Shown here one piece after another: positions 27,016-34,193 of a stretch of DNA of 64,000 nucleotides. The translations under genes and the position numbers were made by a program. The notes under the pieces were generated by a model. It ran no database searches. It was given only the letters and a program-made list of their open reading frames with translations, and was not told the DNA's origin. The stretch is taken from positions 62,001 to 126,000 of the forward strand of contig NZ_VITN01000008.1 of assembly GCF_007828045.1 (NCBI RefSeq), written 5' to 3'. Position 1 is the first letter of the stretch; every line of letters starts with the position of its first letter. The stretch comes from Nitrospirillum amazonense. Its GTDB lineage: Bacteria; Pseudomonadota; Alphaproteobacteria; Azospirillales; Azospirillaceae.

Positions 27016-28494
27016 ATGACCACCGACTGGACCCGGGGCTACGCCTCCGACATCGACTATACCCGGGGCTGGTACCGGGAGCTGTCGCCCCTGTGGCTGG
27101 ACACCGCGCTGGTGCTGGCGGGTGTGGCGCCGCCCCAACCGGGGGAGCGTGGCCCGGTATGGCTGGAACTGGGCTGCGGCCACGGCCTCTCGGCCCTGGC
27201 TCTGGCGGCGGCCCGGCCGGACATGACGGTCATCGCCGTCGATTTCAACCCCACCCACATTCATGGCGCCCAGCGCCTGGCCCAGGCCGCAGGCCTGGCC
27301 AACATCCGCCTGATCGAGGCCGACTTCGCCGAGCTGGCGGCCGATGGGCCCAACGACACCACCGGCCTGCTGCCGCCCCTGGACTACGTCGTCCTGCACG
27401 GCGTCTATACCTGGGTGGGGGATGAGAGCCGGGGGCATATCGCCCGGCTCATTGCCCGCCGGCTGAAACCAGGCGGGGCGGCCTATCTCAGCTACAACTG
27501 CCTGCCGGGATGGGCGGCGGCCATGCCGGTGCAGTTCCTGCTGAACGCTTACGGCCAGGCCCTGCCCGGCCCCAAGGCCGCCGCCGGCGACCAGGCGCGC
27601 GACCTGCTGCTGCACCTGCTGAACCAGGGTGCCGGCTATTTCAGCGGCAACGCGGCCGCCAGCGCCCGGGCTGACCGGCTGCGCGGCGCGACGGCGCCCT
27701 ACCTGGTGCACGAATACATGCACAGCGGCTGGCAGCCGGCCTACCACGCCCAGGTGGCCGACGACCTGGCGGCCGCCAAGCTCAGCTACGCCGGCAGCGC
27801 CGCCTGGGTGGAAAACTTCCCCGACCTGATGATGACCCGGGCGCAGCAGGACATGGCGGCGGCGGCCCCCACCCGGGCCCTGGCCGAGACGGTGAAGGAC
27901 TACGTCACCAACCAGCCGCTGCGCCGCGACATCTTCGTGCGCGGACCATTGGCCCTGGACGCCCGCCAGCGGGTGGCCCGCCTGGGCGCCCTGCGCCTGG
28001 TGGCCCTGGGCGAACCGGGCGCCGCTCTGCCGGACTTCACCCTGCCCTTGGGGCCGCCCGATCCTGAGGTCTCACGCCTGTTCCACCCGGTGCTGGCGGT
28101 GCTGGCCGGCGGGCCCGCCACCCTGGCGGACCTGGTGGAGCATCTGGCCCGCACGGTGGCGGATTGGGGCCCCGACAGCGCCGGCTGGCTGTTGCGGGCC
28201 CTGGCCATCCTGGTGGCGGGCGATGTGCTGGCCCCCTGTCTGGCCGACGCCCAGATCCAGGCGGCCTTGCCCGGCGTGCGGCGCCTGAACCAGGCCCTGC
28301 TGGCCGACAGCCTGATGGCCGGCGCCACCCTGGACCCCGAAACCCGCCTGCCGGAACGCCTGGCCTCCGCCGTCACCGGCGGTGGCGTCATGGCCTCGGT
28401 GGAGGAGATGGGCGCCCTGGCCGCCCATTGGGCGGGCGAAATGGTCATGCCCCCCGACGCCCTGTCCCGCCTGGCGCGCCTGGGCGTGCTGTGA
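27016..28494 (+). CDS. SAM-dependent methyltransferase with regulatory domain
   Basis: 492 residues. The ATG at 27016 follows GAGAG; an upstream in-frame extension overlaps the previous gene and is unlikely. The N-terminal class I methyltransferase fold has motif I VWLELGCGHGLSALALAAA, then VIAVDFNPTHIHGA and a post-motif LDYVVLHGVYTWV. The rest matches the methyltransferase regulatory domain family (FLLNAYGQALPG, HEYMHSGWQPAYHAQVADDL), which accompanies glycan and surface-layer genes in other bacteria. It likely methylates a sugar or lipid-linked intermediate; the substrate is not evident. A 26-bp tandem repeat lies right after the stop. Confidence 0.8.
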   Translation: MTTDWTRGYASDIDYTRGWYRELSPLWLDTALVLAGVAPPQPGERGPVWLELGCGHGLSALALAAARPDMTVIAVDFNPTHIHGAQRLAQAAGLANIRLIEADFAELAADGPNDTTGLLPPLDYVVLHGVYTWVGDESRGHIARLIARRLKPGGAAYLSYNCLPGWAAAMPVQFLLNAYGQALPGPKAAAGDQARDLLLHLLNQGAGYFSGNAAASARADRLRGATAPYLVHEYMHSGWQPAYHAQVADDLAAAKLSYAGSAAWVENFPDLMMTRAQQDMAAAAPTRALAETVKDYVTNQPLRRDIFVRGPLALDARQRVARLGALRLVALGEPGAALPDFTLPLGPPDPEVSRLFHPVLAVLAGGPATLADLVEHLARTVADWGPDSAGWLLRALAILVAGDVLAPCLADAQIQAALPGVRRLNQALLADSLMAGATLDPETRLPERLASAVTGGGVMASVEEMGALAAHWAGEMVMPPDALSRLARLGVL

Positions 28495-28504
28495 CGGCAA
28501 CGAC

Positions 28505-28581
28505 ATGCCGCTTTGACGCCCCAGCGGCGCATGCCGCTTTGACGCCCCAGCGGCGCATGCCGCTTTGACGCCCACGCGGCG
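28505..28581. repeat. 26-bp tandem repeat, about 2.9 copies, with internal inverted repeat
   Basis: Units start at 28505, 28531 and 28557. Each begins ATGCCGCTTTGACG and holds GCCGCT and AGCGGC as an inverted pair, able to form small hairpins. It lies just behind the methyltransferase stop codon, so it could end or stabilise that mRNA. It does not encode protein in any supported gene. Confidence 0.8.
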
Positions 28582-28680
28582 GGGGCTTAAGCTCCGCCGC
28601 CTTGCCCCGTTGCCCCAAGACGCGCCATCCATGACCCACCATCCTTTCCTCCAGCCCTTCACCACCATGCGGGGCCATTG

Positions 28681-28929
28681 ATGCTGGCGAAGCTGGTGGT
28701 CCTGGTCGGACTGGTCGTCCTGGTGTGGAAGGCCTATCAGTGGGGCGCCCTGGCGCAGCGGCGCAAGATGGCTGGTGGGGCGCCCGCGCCCCGCGCGTCC
28801 GGTGGCGCCGCCGCCCCCCGGGCGCCGGAACCCGCCGCCGAGGACTTGCACGCCTGCGCCATCTGCGGCGCCTACGTCGCCCGGGGCTCCACCCCCTGCG
28901 GCAAGCCCGAGTGCCCGCAGCGGCGCTGA
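28681..28929 (+). CDS. PP0621-family small protein, N-terminal membrane helix and Cys-rich tail
   Basis: 82 residues. One N-terminal helix (LAKLVVLVGLVVLVWKAYQW) likely anchors it in the inner membrane, followed by an alanine/proline linker and a C-terminal DLHACAICGAYVARG ... CGKPECPQRR with four cysteines spaced C-x2-C and C-x4-C, a probable zinc ribbon. Length and the D-x-x-x-C-x-x-C end match PP0621-type proteins, whose function is unknown. There is no strong ribosome-binding site. Confidence 0.7.
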   Translation: MLAKLVVLVGLVVLVWKAYQWGALAQRRKMAGGAPAPRASGGAAAPRAPEPAAEDLHACAICGAYVARGSTPCGKPECPQRR

Positions 28930-28951
28930 GTCCCCCTTTCCGGTACGCAAA

Positions 28952-28989
28952 CCCCGAAACGAAAGGGGGCGGCCCCGAAGGGCCGCCCC
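28952..28989 (-). terminator. Terminator of the tracrRNA candidate
   Basis: On the minus strand a perfect 10-bp stem (GGGGCGGCCC with GGGCCGCCCC) closes a UUCG tetraloop and is followed by CTTTCGTTT. The T-rich side lies on the minus strand, so it fits a minus-strand RNA better than the plus-strand gene ending at 28929. Confidence 0.7.
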
Positions 28990-29076
28990 GCATTCGGTGC
29001 GCATGGGACGAGCCCAGCACGTGTTAACGGATGGACCGCAAATCCCTATCGGCTAAGACTGAGAGCAGACATCCTG
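28957..29076 (-). ncRNA. Candidate tracrRNA of the type II-C locus
   Basis: The minus strand has three parts in order. First, a nearly full-length anti-repeat (29060 to 29023) complementary to the CRISPR repeat read as GTTGCGG...GGCTAAACT, with 23 consecutive matching bases in the middle, one inserted base at its 5' end and a small bulge near the 3' end. Second, a bulged stem-loop at 29020-28997 (GTGC/GCAC and TGGG/CCCA). Third, the UUCG terminator at 28966-28989. The same order (full anti-repeat with a bulge, nexus-like stem, GC terminator) is known for Neisseria tracrRNA. Length would be about 120 nt from the promoter at 29083-29111. The complementary strand also carries repeat-like pieces, so the strand needs RNA data. 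Confidence 0.65.
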
Positions 29077-29082
29077 TCTCAA

Positions 29083-29111
29083 AACTTAATCCAGCCCTTG
29101 CCACGTGACAA
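29083..29111 (-). promoter_or_regulatory. Putative promoter for the tracrRNA
   Basis: On the minus strand TTGTCA (29111-29106, 5 of 6 to the -35 consensus) and TAAGTT (29088-29083, 3 of 6 to the -10) are separated by 17 bp. The predicted start, near 29076, is about 16 nt before the anti-repeat. Confidence 0.4.
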
Positions 29112-29120
29112 GGCGTGTTC

Positions 29121-29138
29121 TGCGTGTTCAGCCGCAAC
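29121..29138. other. Second, short CRISPR repeat-like / anti-repeat element
   Basis: The plus strand reads TGCGTGTTCAGCCGCAAC, complementary to the first 17 nt of the crRNA-sense repeat apart from one extra base and one G-U pair. On the minus strand it is therefore a repeat 5' fragment. It lies 60 bp upstream (in minus sense) of the tracrRNA anti-repeat and can pair with it in cis. It may be part of a longer tracrRNA, a plus-strand anti-repeat, or an array remnant. Confidence 0.6.
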
Positions 29139-29528
29139 TAGTTTCCCGCCACGCGAGCATCTCGTCTTGACGGTGAAACTGCCCCATAAGCTAGCATAAA
29201 AATTCTGGGAACTAGCAAACTTCTTTGCGTTGAAGAACCAAATCGGTTAGATCTGGTTCCTGCAAGAAGGGAGGGTTCCATGGTCTGGCTGACCAGCACC
29301 AGAAGAGCATTCGCCCCCTGACGCGGCGCCTAACATCCCAATTAAGACGTTAGGGGAAAGCCTACTTAGGCCGTTCGTTTTTCGCGGAAACGAACGGCCT
29401 TTTTTGTACCAGCGCCATCATGCGCGTGCAAGAAAAAGTCAATCCCAGGCTATTGCAAGATGATGTGTTAAAGGCACAAGATACAAGCACAAGATGTATA
29501 TTCCGCTTGCTGCACGGTGCTTCGCCTG
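29139..29528. other. Gene-free region upstream of cas9 with RNA-like structure
   Basis: About 390 bp with no supported gene. On the plus strand several inverted pairs appear: AGTTTC/GAAACT around a CGAG-CAT-CTCG hairpin (29139-29180), GCTAG/CTAGC (29190-29217), GAACC/GGTTC (29235-29260) and CCTAAC/GTTAGG (29329-29354). A strong terminator follows at 29368. I found no tRNA or known RNA family. It must also hold the cas9 promoter; TATATT at 29497-29502 is a possible -10. Confidence 0.45.
29368..29406 (+). terminator. Strong rho-independent terminator upstream of cas9
   Basis: AGGCCGTTCGTTT and AAACGAACGGCCT form a perfect 13-bp stem with a 7-nt loop, followed by six T. It ends a plus-strand transcript about 120 bp before cas9, yet no gene lies between 28929 and it. 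It therefore marks either a non-coding RNA or a block on read-through into cas9. Confidence 0.85.
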
Positions 29529-32500
29529 ATGCCCAAACCCTACCGCCTCGCCCTTGACGTGGGCGCCACCTCCATCGGCTGGTGCGCGCTGGAACTCGGT
29601 TCGGAAAAGCTGGAGCCGGCGGGCATCCTGCGCATGGGGGTGCGGGTGTTCCCCGATGGGCGCGACCCGCAGTCGGGGACCAGCCTGGCCATGGACCGGC
29701 GCCTGGCGCGGGGCGCGCGGCGGCGGCGGGACCGGTTCCTGGAACGCCGGCGGCGCCTGCTGGCCGCGCTGGTGCGTCTGAAGTTGGTACCGGCGGACGG
29801 GGTGGGGCGGACGGCGCAGGCGGCCTTGGACCCCTATGCCTTGCGCGCGGCGGCGCTGGAGCGGGCCTTGGCGCCCCTGGAACTGGGCCGCGTGCTGTTC
29901 CACCTGAACCAGCGGCGGGGGTTCCGCTCCTCCCGCAAGGGTGGGGAGGCGCCGGACGAGGCCGGCAAGATCGCCGAGGGCGTGTCACGGCTGGAGGACC
30001 AGATCACGGCGGCCGGTGTCGCCACCCTGGGCGCCTGGCTGGCGGTCCGGCGACGGCGGCGCACGCCCGATTTGCGCCCCGGTGAGGACAAGGCGCTGTA
30101 CACCGTCCGTGCCAGGCTGGAGGGGGCGGGCGCCAAGGCGCAGTACCGTTTCTACCCCTCCCGCACCCTGGCCGAGCGGGAATTCGACCACATCCGTCAG
30201 GCCCAGGCGCTCCATCACCCGGCCATCACGCCGCAGGATTGGGACCATCTGCGCGGTGTCATCTTCCACCAGCGGCCGCTGAAGCCGGTGGACCCCGGCC
30301 GCTGCACCTTCTTCCCCGAGGATATGCGCCTGGCCTGGGCCCATCCCGTGGCCCAGCGCTTCCGCATGGTGCAGGAGGTGGCGAACCTGCGGGTGCTGGC
30401 CCGGGGCCGCCCCCCGCGCAAGTTGGCGCCGGAACAGCGCACCGCCCTGCTGGACCGGCTGGCGGTGAAGAAGGATCTGACCTTCACCGCCATCGCCAGC
30501 CTGCTGGGCCTGGCGGAGGGGGAGGTGCTGAACCTGTCGGACGAGCGGCGCGACCGGCTGGCGGGCGACGGCACCTCCGCCGCGCTGTCGGCCAAGAAGG
30601 CTTTCGGCAAGCTGTGGTTCGGCCTGGCGCCGGAGGACCAGGACGAGGTGGTGCGCCGCCTGCTGGAGACGGAGCGGGAGGACGACCTGCTGCCCTGGCT
30701 GCGGGATCGGTTCGGCCTGACGGAGGACCAAGCCAAGGCCGTGTCGGCCGCCCCCCTGCCGGAGGGGCATTGCCGCCTGGGCCGCCGCGCCATCACCGCC
30801 CTGCTGCCGCGCATGGAGGAGCAGGGGGAGGATTACGCCAAGGCGGCGGCGGCCATCGGCCTGCACCATTCCGACCTGCGCGGCACGGGGCAGGGTCTGG
30901 CCACCCTGCCGCCCTATGCCGAGGTGCCGGCGCTGGAGCGCTTCCTGTCCTTCGGCACGGGGGAGGAGAAGGACCAGGACCCCTTCGTCCGCATCGGCCG
31001 CATCGCCAACCCCACGGTGCATATCGGCCTGAACCAGATCCGCACCCTGGTGAACGACCTGATCCGCGAGTATGGCAAGCCGCATGACATCGTGGTGGAA
31101 CTGGCCCGCGACCTGAACGACAGCGCGGAGGACCGGCGCAAGCGGCTGCGGGAGCAGGCGGAGAACCAGCGGGCGAACGACCGCCGCCGCCGCCAACTGG
31201 CCGACCTGGGGCGGCCAGTGACCGGGGACAACCTGATCCGCCTGCGCCTTTATGACGAACTGCCCTTCGACGGGGTGCAGCGGCGCTGCGTCTATACGGG
31301 GGAACCCATCGGCCTGACGCGGCTGTTCGACGGCGATATCGACATCGACCATATCCTACCCTACAGCCGCACCTTGGACGACAGCGTGGCCAACCGCATC
31401 CTGTGCGTGCGCCACGCCAACCGGGACAAGCGCAACCAATCCCCGTGGGAGGCCTACGGCGACGGTCGCCGCGCGGGCTATGACTGGGCCGACATCCTGG
31501 ACCGGGTGTGGCGGCTGCCGCGCAACAAGCAATGGCGCTTCCAGCCTGACGCCATGGACCGCTTCGACGATCAGGACCGGTTCCTGGAGCGGCACATGAA
31601 CGACACCCGCTATCTCTCCCGCCTGGCGCGGCAGTACCTGGGCTGTCTTTACGACCTGCGGGTGGAGGGGGAGCGGGTCCGGGCCATGCCGGGCACCCTG
31701 GTGGGGCTGCTGCGCCGCAAATGGGGGCTGAACGCGCTGCTGGCTCTGGACGGGGAAAAGAACCGCAACGACCAGCGCCACCACGCCGTGGACGCCGCCG
31801 TCATCGCCATCCTGGACCAGGGCACCATCCAGGCGGTGCAGCGCGCGGCCAAGGTGGCGGAGGACAAGGACCTGGACCGCCTGCTGGAGGATTTCGATCC
31901 CCGCCACAATTGGTTCCGCGATCACGTGCGCGACCATCTGGCGCGCATCGTCGTCTCGGTGAAGCCGGATCACGGCGTCACCGGCCGCCTGCATGAGGAC
32001 ACCAACTACGGTATCCTGCCCGCCGCCAGGCCGGAGGATGATCCGGAGGGGAAGAGGGCGCCCTATGTCCGGGCCGGCCACACCCTGGTCTATCGCAAGG
32101 GCTTCGACACCCTGACCCCGGCGGAGGTGGCGCGCATCCGCGACCCGTTGCTGCGGGGAGCCCTGCAAACCCACATCGCCAGCGAGGCCATCCAGGGCCG
32201 CGACCATCGCCAGGCCCTGCAAACCTTCGTCGAACGGACGGACCACGCTTGGCAGGGCCTGCGCCATGTGCGCCTCACCAAGCCCGAGGCGTCGTTCGAG
32301 GTCATCCGCCACCGCCGCACCGGCGCGCCTTACCGCGCCATCGTCCCCGGCGACAACCTGTGCGTGGACGTGGTGCGCCTGCCGGATGGCAGGTGGATGG
32401 GCCAGGCCGTCACCCTGTTCGCCGCCGCGCGCCAGGCCGGTTCCGGTGGCCGCCTGCATCCGCCGGGGCCGGACGTGGTCATGCGCGTGTACAAGGGCGA

Positions 32501-32816
32501 CATGATCCGGCTGGTGCAGGACGGACGGCTTCAGGTCATGCGCGTCTGGCGGCTGGAGGTGGCGAACCAGCGCCTGCGCCTGGCCCCTCATCAGGAGGGG
32601 GGCGAGATGGACAAGCGCCACAACGACCCGGACGATCCCTTCCGCTGGACCTTCGCCAGCTTCGACACCCTGCGGCGCAAGGCCGCCCGCAAGGTGGTGG
32701 TGACGCCCTCGGGACGCCTGCGCGACCCCGGCCCGCCACCGGACGCGGTTTCCGGGGCCGATCCCGCCCCCTCGGCGCCGGCCCTCTTGGCGCCCGCCTC
32801 CTCAGCGGTGGAGTAG
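29529..32816 (+). CDS. cas9: CRISPR-associated endonuclease Cas9, type II-C
   Basis: 1095 residues from the ATG at 29529 (a GTG at 29517 would add four). It cuts DNA guided by crRNA and tracrRNA. RuvC-I is LALDVGATSIGW (D10); an arginine-rich bridge helix (RRLARGARRRRDRFLERRRR) follows near residues 60-80. RuvC-II is HDIVVELARDLN (E524). The HNH domain has DIDIDHILPYSRTLDD with catalytic H608 and NRDKRN downstream. RuvC-III is HHAVDAAVIAILDQG (H752, D755). All nuclease residues are present, so it should be active. Small size and the absence of csn2 and cas4 place it in subtype II-C. The C-terminal PAM-interacting part is not recognisable by eye. It starts the cas9-cas1-cas2 operon, with cas1 6 bp behind. 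Codon use looks like the host's. Confidence 0.97.
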   Translation: MPKPYRLALDVGATSIGWCALELGSEKLEPAGILRMGVRVFPDGRDPQSGTSLAMDRRLARGARRRRDRFLERRRRLLAALVRLKLVPADGVGRTAQAALDPYALRAAALERALAPLELGRVLFHLNQRRGFRSSRKGGEAPDEAGKIAEGVSRLEDQITAAGVATLGAWLAVRRRRRTPDLRPGEDKALYTVRARLEGAGAKAQYRFYPSRTLAEREFDHIRQAQALHHPAITPQDWDHLRGVIFHQRPLKPVDPGRCTFFPEDMRLAWAHPVAQRFRMVQEVANLRVLARGRPPRKLAPEQRTALLDRLAVKKDLTFTAIASLLGLAEGEVLNLSDERRDRLAGDGTSAALSAKKAFGKLWFGLAPEDQDEVVRRLLETEREDDLLPWLRDRFGLTEDQAKAVSAAPLPEGHCRLGRRAITALLPRMEEQGEDYAKAAAAIGLHHSDLRGTGQGLATLPPYAEVPALERFLSFGTGEEKDQDPFVRIGRIANPTVHIGLNQIRTLVNDLIREYGKPHDIVVELARDLNDSAEDRRKRLREQAENQRANDRRRRQLADLGRPVTGDNLIRLRLYDELPFDGVQRRCVYTGEPIGLTRLFDGDIDIDHILPYSRTLDDSVANRILCVRHANRDKRNQSPWEAYGDGRRAGYDWADILDRVWRLPRNKQWRFQPDAMDRFDDQDRFLERHMNDTRYLSRLARQYLGCLYDLRVEGERVRAMPGTLVGLLRRKWGLNALLALDGEKNRNDQRHHAVDAAVIAILDQGTIQAVQRAAKVAEDKDLDRLLEDFDPRHNWFRDHVRDHLARIVVSVKPDHGVTGRLHEDTNYGILPAARPEDDPEGKRAPYVRAGHTLVYRKGFDTLTPAEVARIRDPLLRGALQTHIASEAIQGRDHRQALQTFVERTDHAWQGLRHVRLTKPEASFEVIRHRRTGAPYRAIVPGDNLCVDVVRLPDGRWMGQAVTLFAAARQAGSGGRLHPPGPDVVMRVYKGDMIRLVQDGRLQVMRVWRLEVANQRLRLAPHQEGGEMDKRHNDPDDPFRWTFASFDTLRRKAARKVVVTPSGRLRDPGPPPDAVSGADPAPSAPALLAPASSAVE

Positions 32817-32822
32817 GCGGCC

Positions 32823-33839
32823 ATGGCGGGGCGCGGGCCGGGCCGGATGCCAGGACGCGTGGTCGACATCGCGACCGACGGCCGGCATCTGTCCGTGCAT
32901 CGCGGCTTCCTGGTGGTGGAGGAACGCGGAACCGAGGTCGGCCGCGTGCCCTTGGATGATGTGGAGGCGGTCATCGCCAGCGCCCGGGCGCTGACCTTCT
33001 CCGCCAACCTGGTTCAGGCGCTGGCGGAACGGGGCGTGGGCCTCGTGGTGTGCGGCACCAACCATCAGCCGGTGTCCGTTCTGATGCCGGTGGTGGGGCA
33101 CCATGCCCAGGCCGGGCGCGTGCGCGACCAGATCGAGGCGGGCAAGCCCCTGACCAAGCGGTTGTGGCAGGGCCTGGTCCGGGCCAAGGTGGAAAACCAG
33201 GGGGCGGTGTTGGCCCATGTGGGCGCTCCCCATGGAGCCTTCGCCACCCTGGCGCGGGCGGTCCGGTCCGGCGACCCGGACAATATCGAGGCCCAGGCGG
33301 CCCGTCGCTACTGGCCCTTGCTGATGGGCGCCGACTTCCGGCGCGACGCGGACGCGGAGGGCGTCAACGCTCTGTTGAACTATGGCTATGCCGTCCTGCG
33401 CGCCGCCGCCGCCCGGTCGGTGCTGGCGGCGGGCCTTCACCCCTCCATCGGCGTGCACCATGCCAACCGCGGCAACCCGCTGTGCCTGGTGGACGATGTC
33501 ATGGAACCCTTCCGACCGCTGGTGGACGCGGTGGTGGTGGATCTCGCGCGCCGGGGCGTGGGCCAGGTGACGCCGGAAGCCAAGCGCGACCTGGCCGCCG
33601 TGCTGCTTATGGACATGACCACCGCGCGTGGCACCACGCCCCTGTCCACCTGCATCGTGCGTCTGGCGGCGTCACTGGCCCTGGCGTTTGAAACCGGACG
33701 GCCGGATCTGGACCTGCCGCTATCGCCGCTGCCCCTCGATCTGGTCGCCGGTGGCCCGGATCGATCCCAAGGCGCCACCCAGGGGGATGAGGATGGCTTT
33801 GAATGGGTACAGGATCATGTGGATGATGGTGCTGTTTGA
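32823..33839 (+). CDS. cas1: CRISPR-associated endonuclease Cas1
   Basis: 338 residues, a little longer than most type II Cas1 proteins because of an acidic tail beyond residue 300. With Cas2 it forms the integrase that inserts new spacers. An N-terminal beta-domain (HLSVHRGFLVVEERGTEVGR) precedes the helical catalytic domain with the metal-binding residues near E156 (NIEAQAARRYW), H212/H213 (GVHHANRGN) and D224-E228 (VDDVMEPFRPLVD). It follows cas9 by 6 bp, and its last 47 bp overlap cas2, indicating coupled translation. The integrity of the active site suggests that adaptation is still possible. Confidence 0.96.
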   Translation: MAGRGPGRMPGRVVDIATDGRHLSVHRGFLVVEERGTEVGRVPLDDVEAVIASARALTFSANLVQALAERGVGLVVCGTNHQPVSVLMPVVGHHAQAGRVRDQIEAGKPLTKRLWQGLVRAKVENQGAVLAHVGAPHGAFATLARAVRSGDPDNIEAQAARRYWPLLMGADFRRDADAEGVNALLNYGYAVLRAAAARSVLAAGLHPSIGVHHANRGNPLCLVDDVMEPFRPLVDAVVVDLARRGVGQVTPEAKRDLAAVLLMDMTTARGTTPLSTCIVRLAASLALAFETGRPDLDLPLSPLPLDLVAGGPDRSQGATQGDEDGFEWVQDHVDDGAV

Positions 33840-34119
33840 TCTGCCAGTGCTGACCAAGCCCCAGCGGCGCGCCGCCTCGCGCTTCCGCCTGTTCCTGCTG
33901 GACCAGGGCTTTCACATGGCGCAATTCTCCGTCTATCTGCGCTGGTGCGTCGGCAAGGAGCAGGTTGAGGCGCTGTCGCGTAAGGTGGCCGCCAACATCC
34001 CATCCAAGGGCAGCGTGCAGATCGTCACCATCACTGACAAACAGTACCAGAACATCGGCACCTATGATGGAAAACGCCGCAAGGCCAACCAAAACCCCGC
34101 CCAACTCGCCCTGTTTTAG
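33793..34119 (+). CDS. cas2: CRISPR-associated endoribonuclease-fold protein Cas2
   Basis: 108 residues from the ATG at 33793. A start at 33787 or 33817 is also possible, but type II-C Cas2 proteins typically begin with a short leader before MWMMVLFDLPV, as here. It shows the ferredoxin-like fold signature VLFDLPVLTKPQRRAASRFR with the conserved aspartate on strand 1, then LLDQGFHMAQFSVYLRWC and a C-terminal TITDKQYQNIGTYDG. It bridges Cas1 dimers in spacer integration. The start lies inside cas1. The array begins 74 bp after the stop; a CCCTTT/AAAGGG hairpin (34163-34179) lies in that gap. Confidence 0.95.
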   Translation: MALNGYRIMWMMVLFDLPVLTKPQRRAASRFRLFLLDQGFHMAQFSVYLRWCVGKEQVEALSRKVAANIPSKGSVQIVTITDKQYQNIGTYDGKRRKANQNPAQLALF

Positions 34120-34193
34120 GGCGACGCGGACGGTTTCTACCAAGGATGAGGGCCGGATATTGCCCTTTCTTTCAAAGGGTTATCTCCGGTCCG

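Noticed and set aside
29023-29060. Interpretation as an isolated orphan CRISPR repeat
   Set aside because: Possible, but the adjoining nexus-like stem and terminator on the minus strand make a tracrRNA anti-repeat the better explanation.
28957-29180. Search for the target of the putative natural guide in the cas9 upstream region
   Set aside because: Only short partial resemblances (for example GGGAACTAG near 29208) were found, too weak to claim autoregulation.
29220-29280. Possible tRNA-like GGTTC segment
   Set aside because: No acceptor stem or anticodon arm can be built around it.
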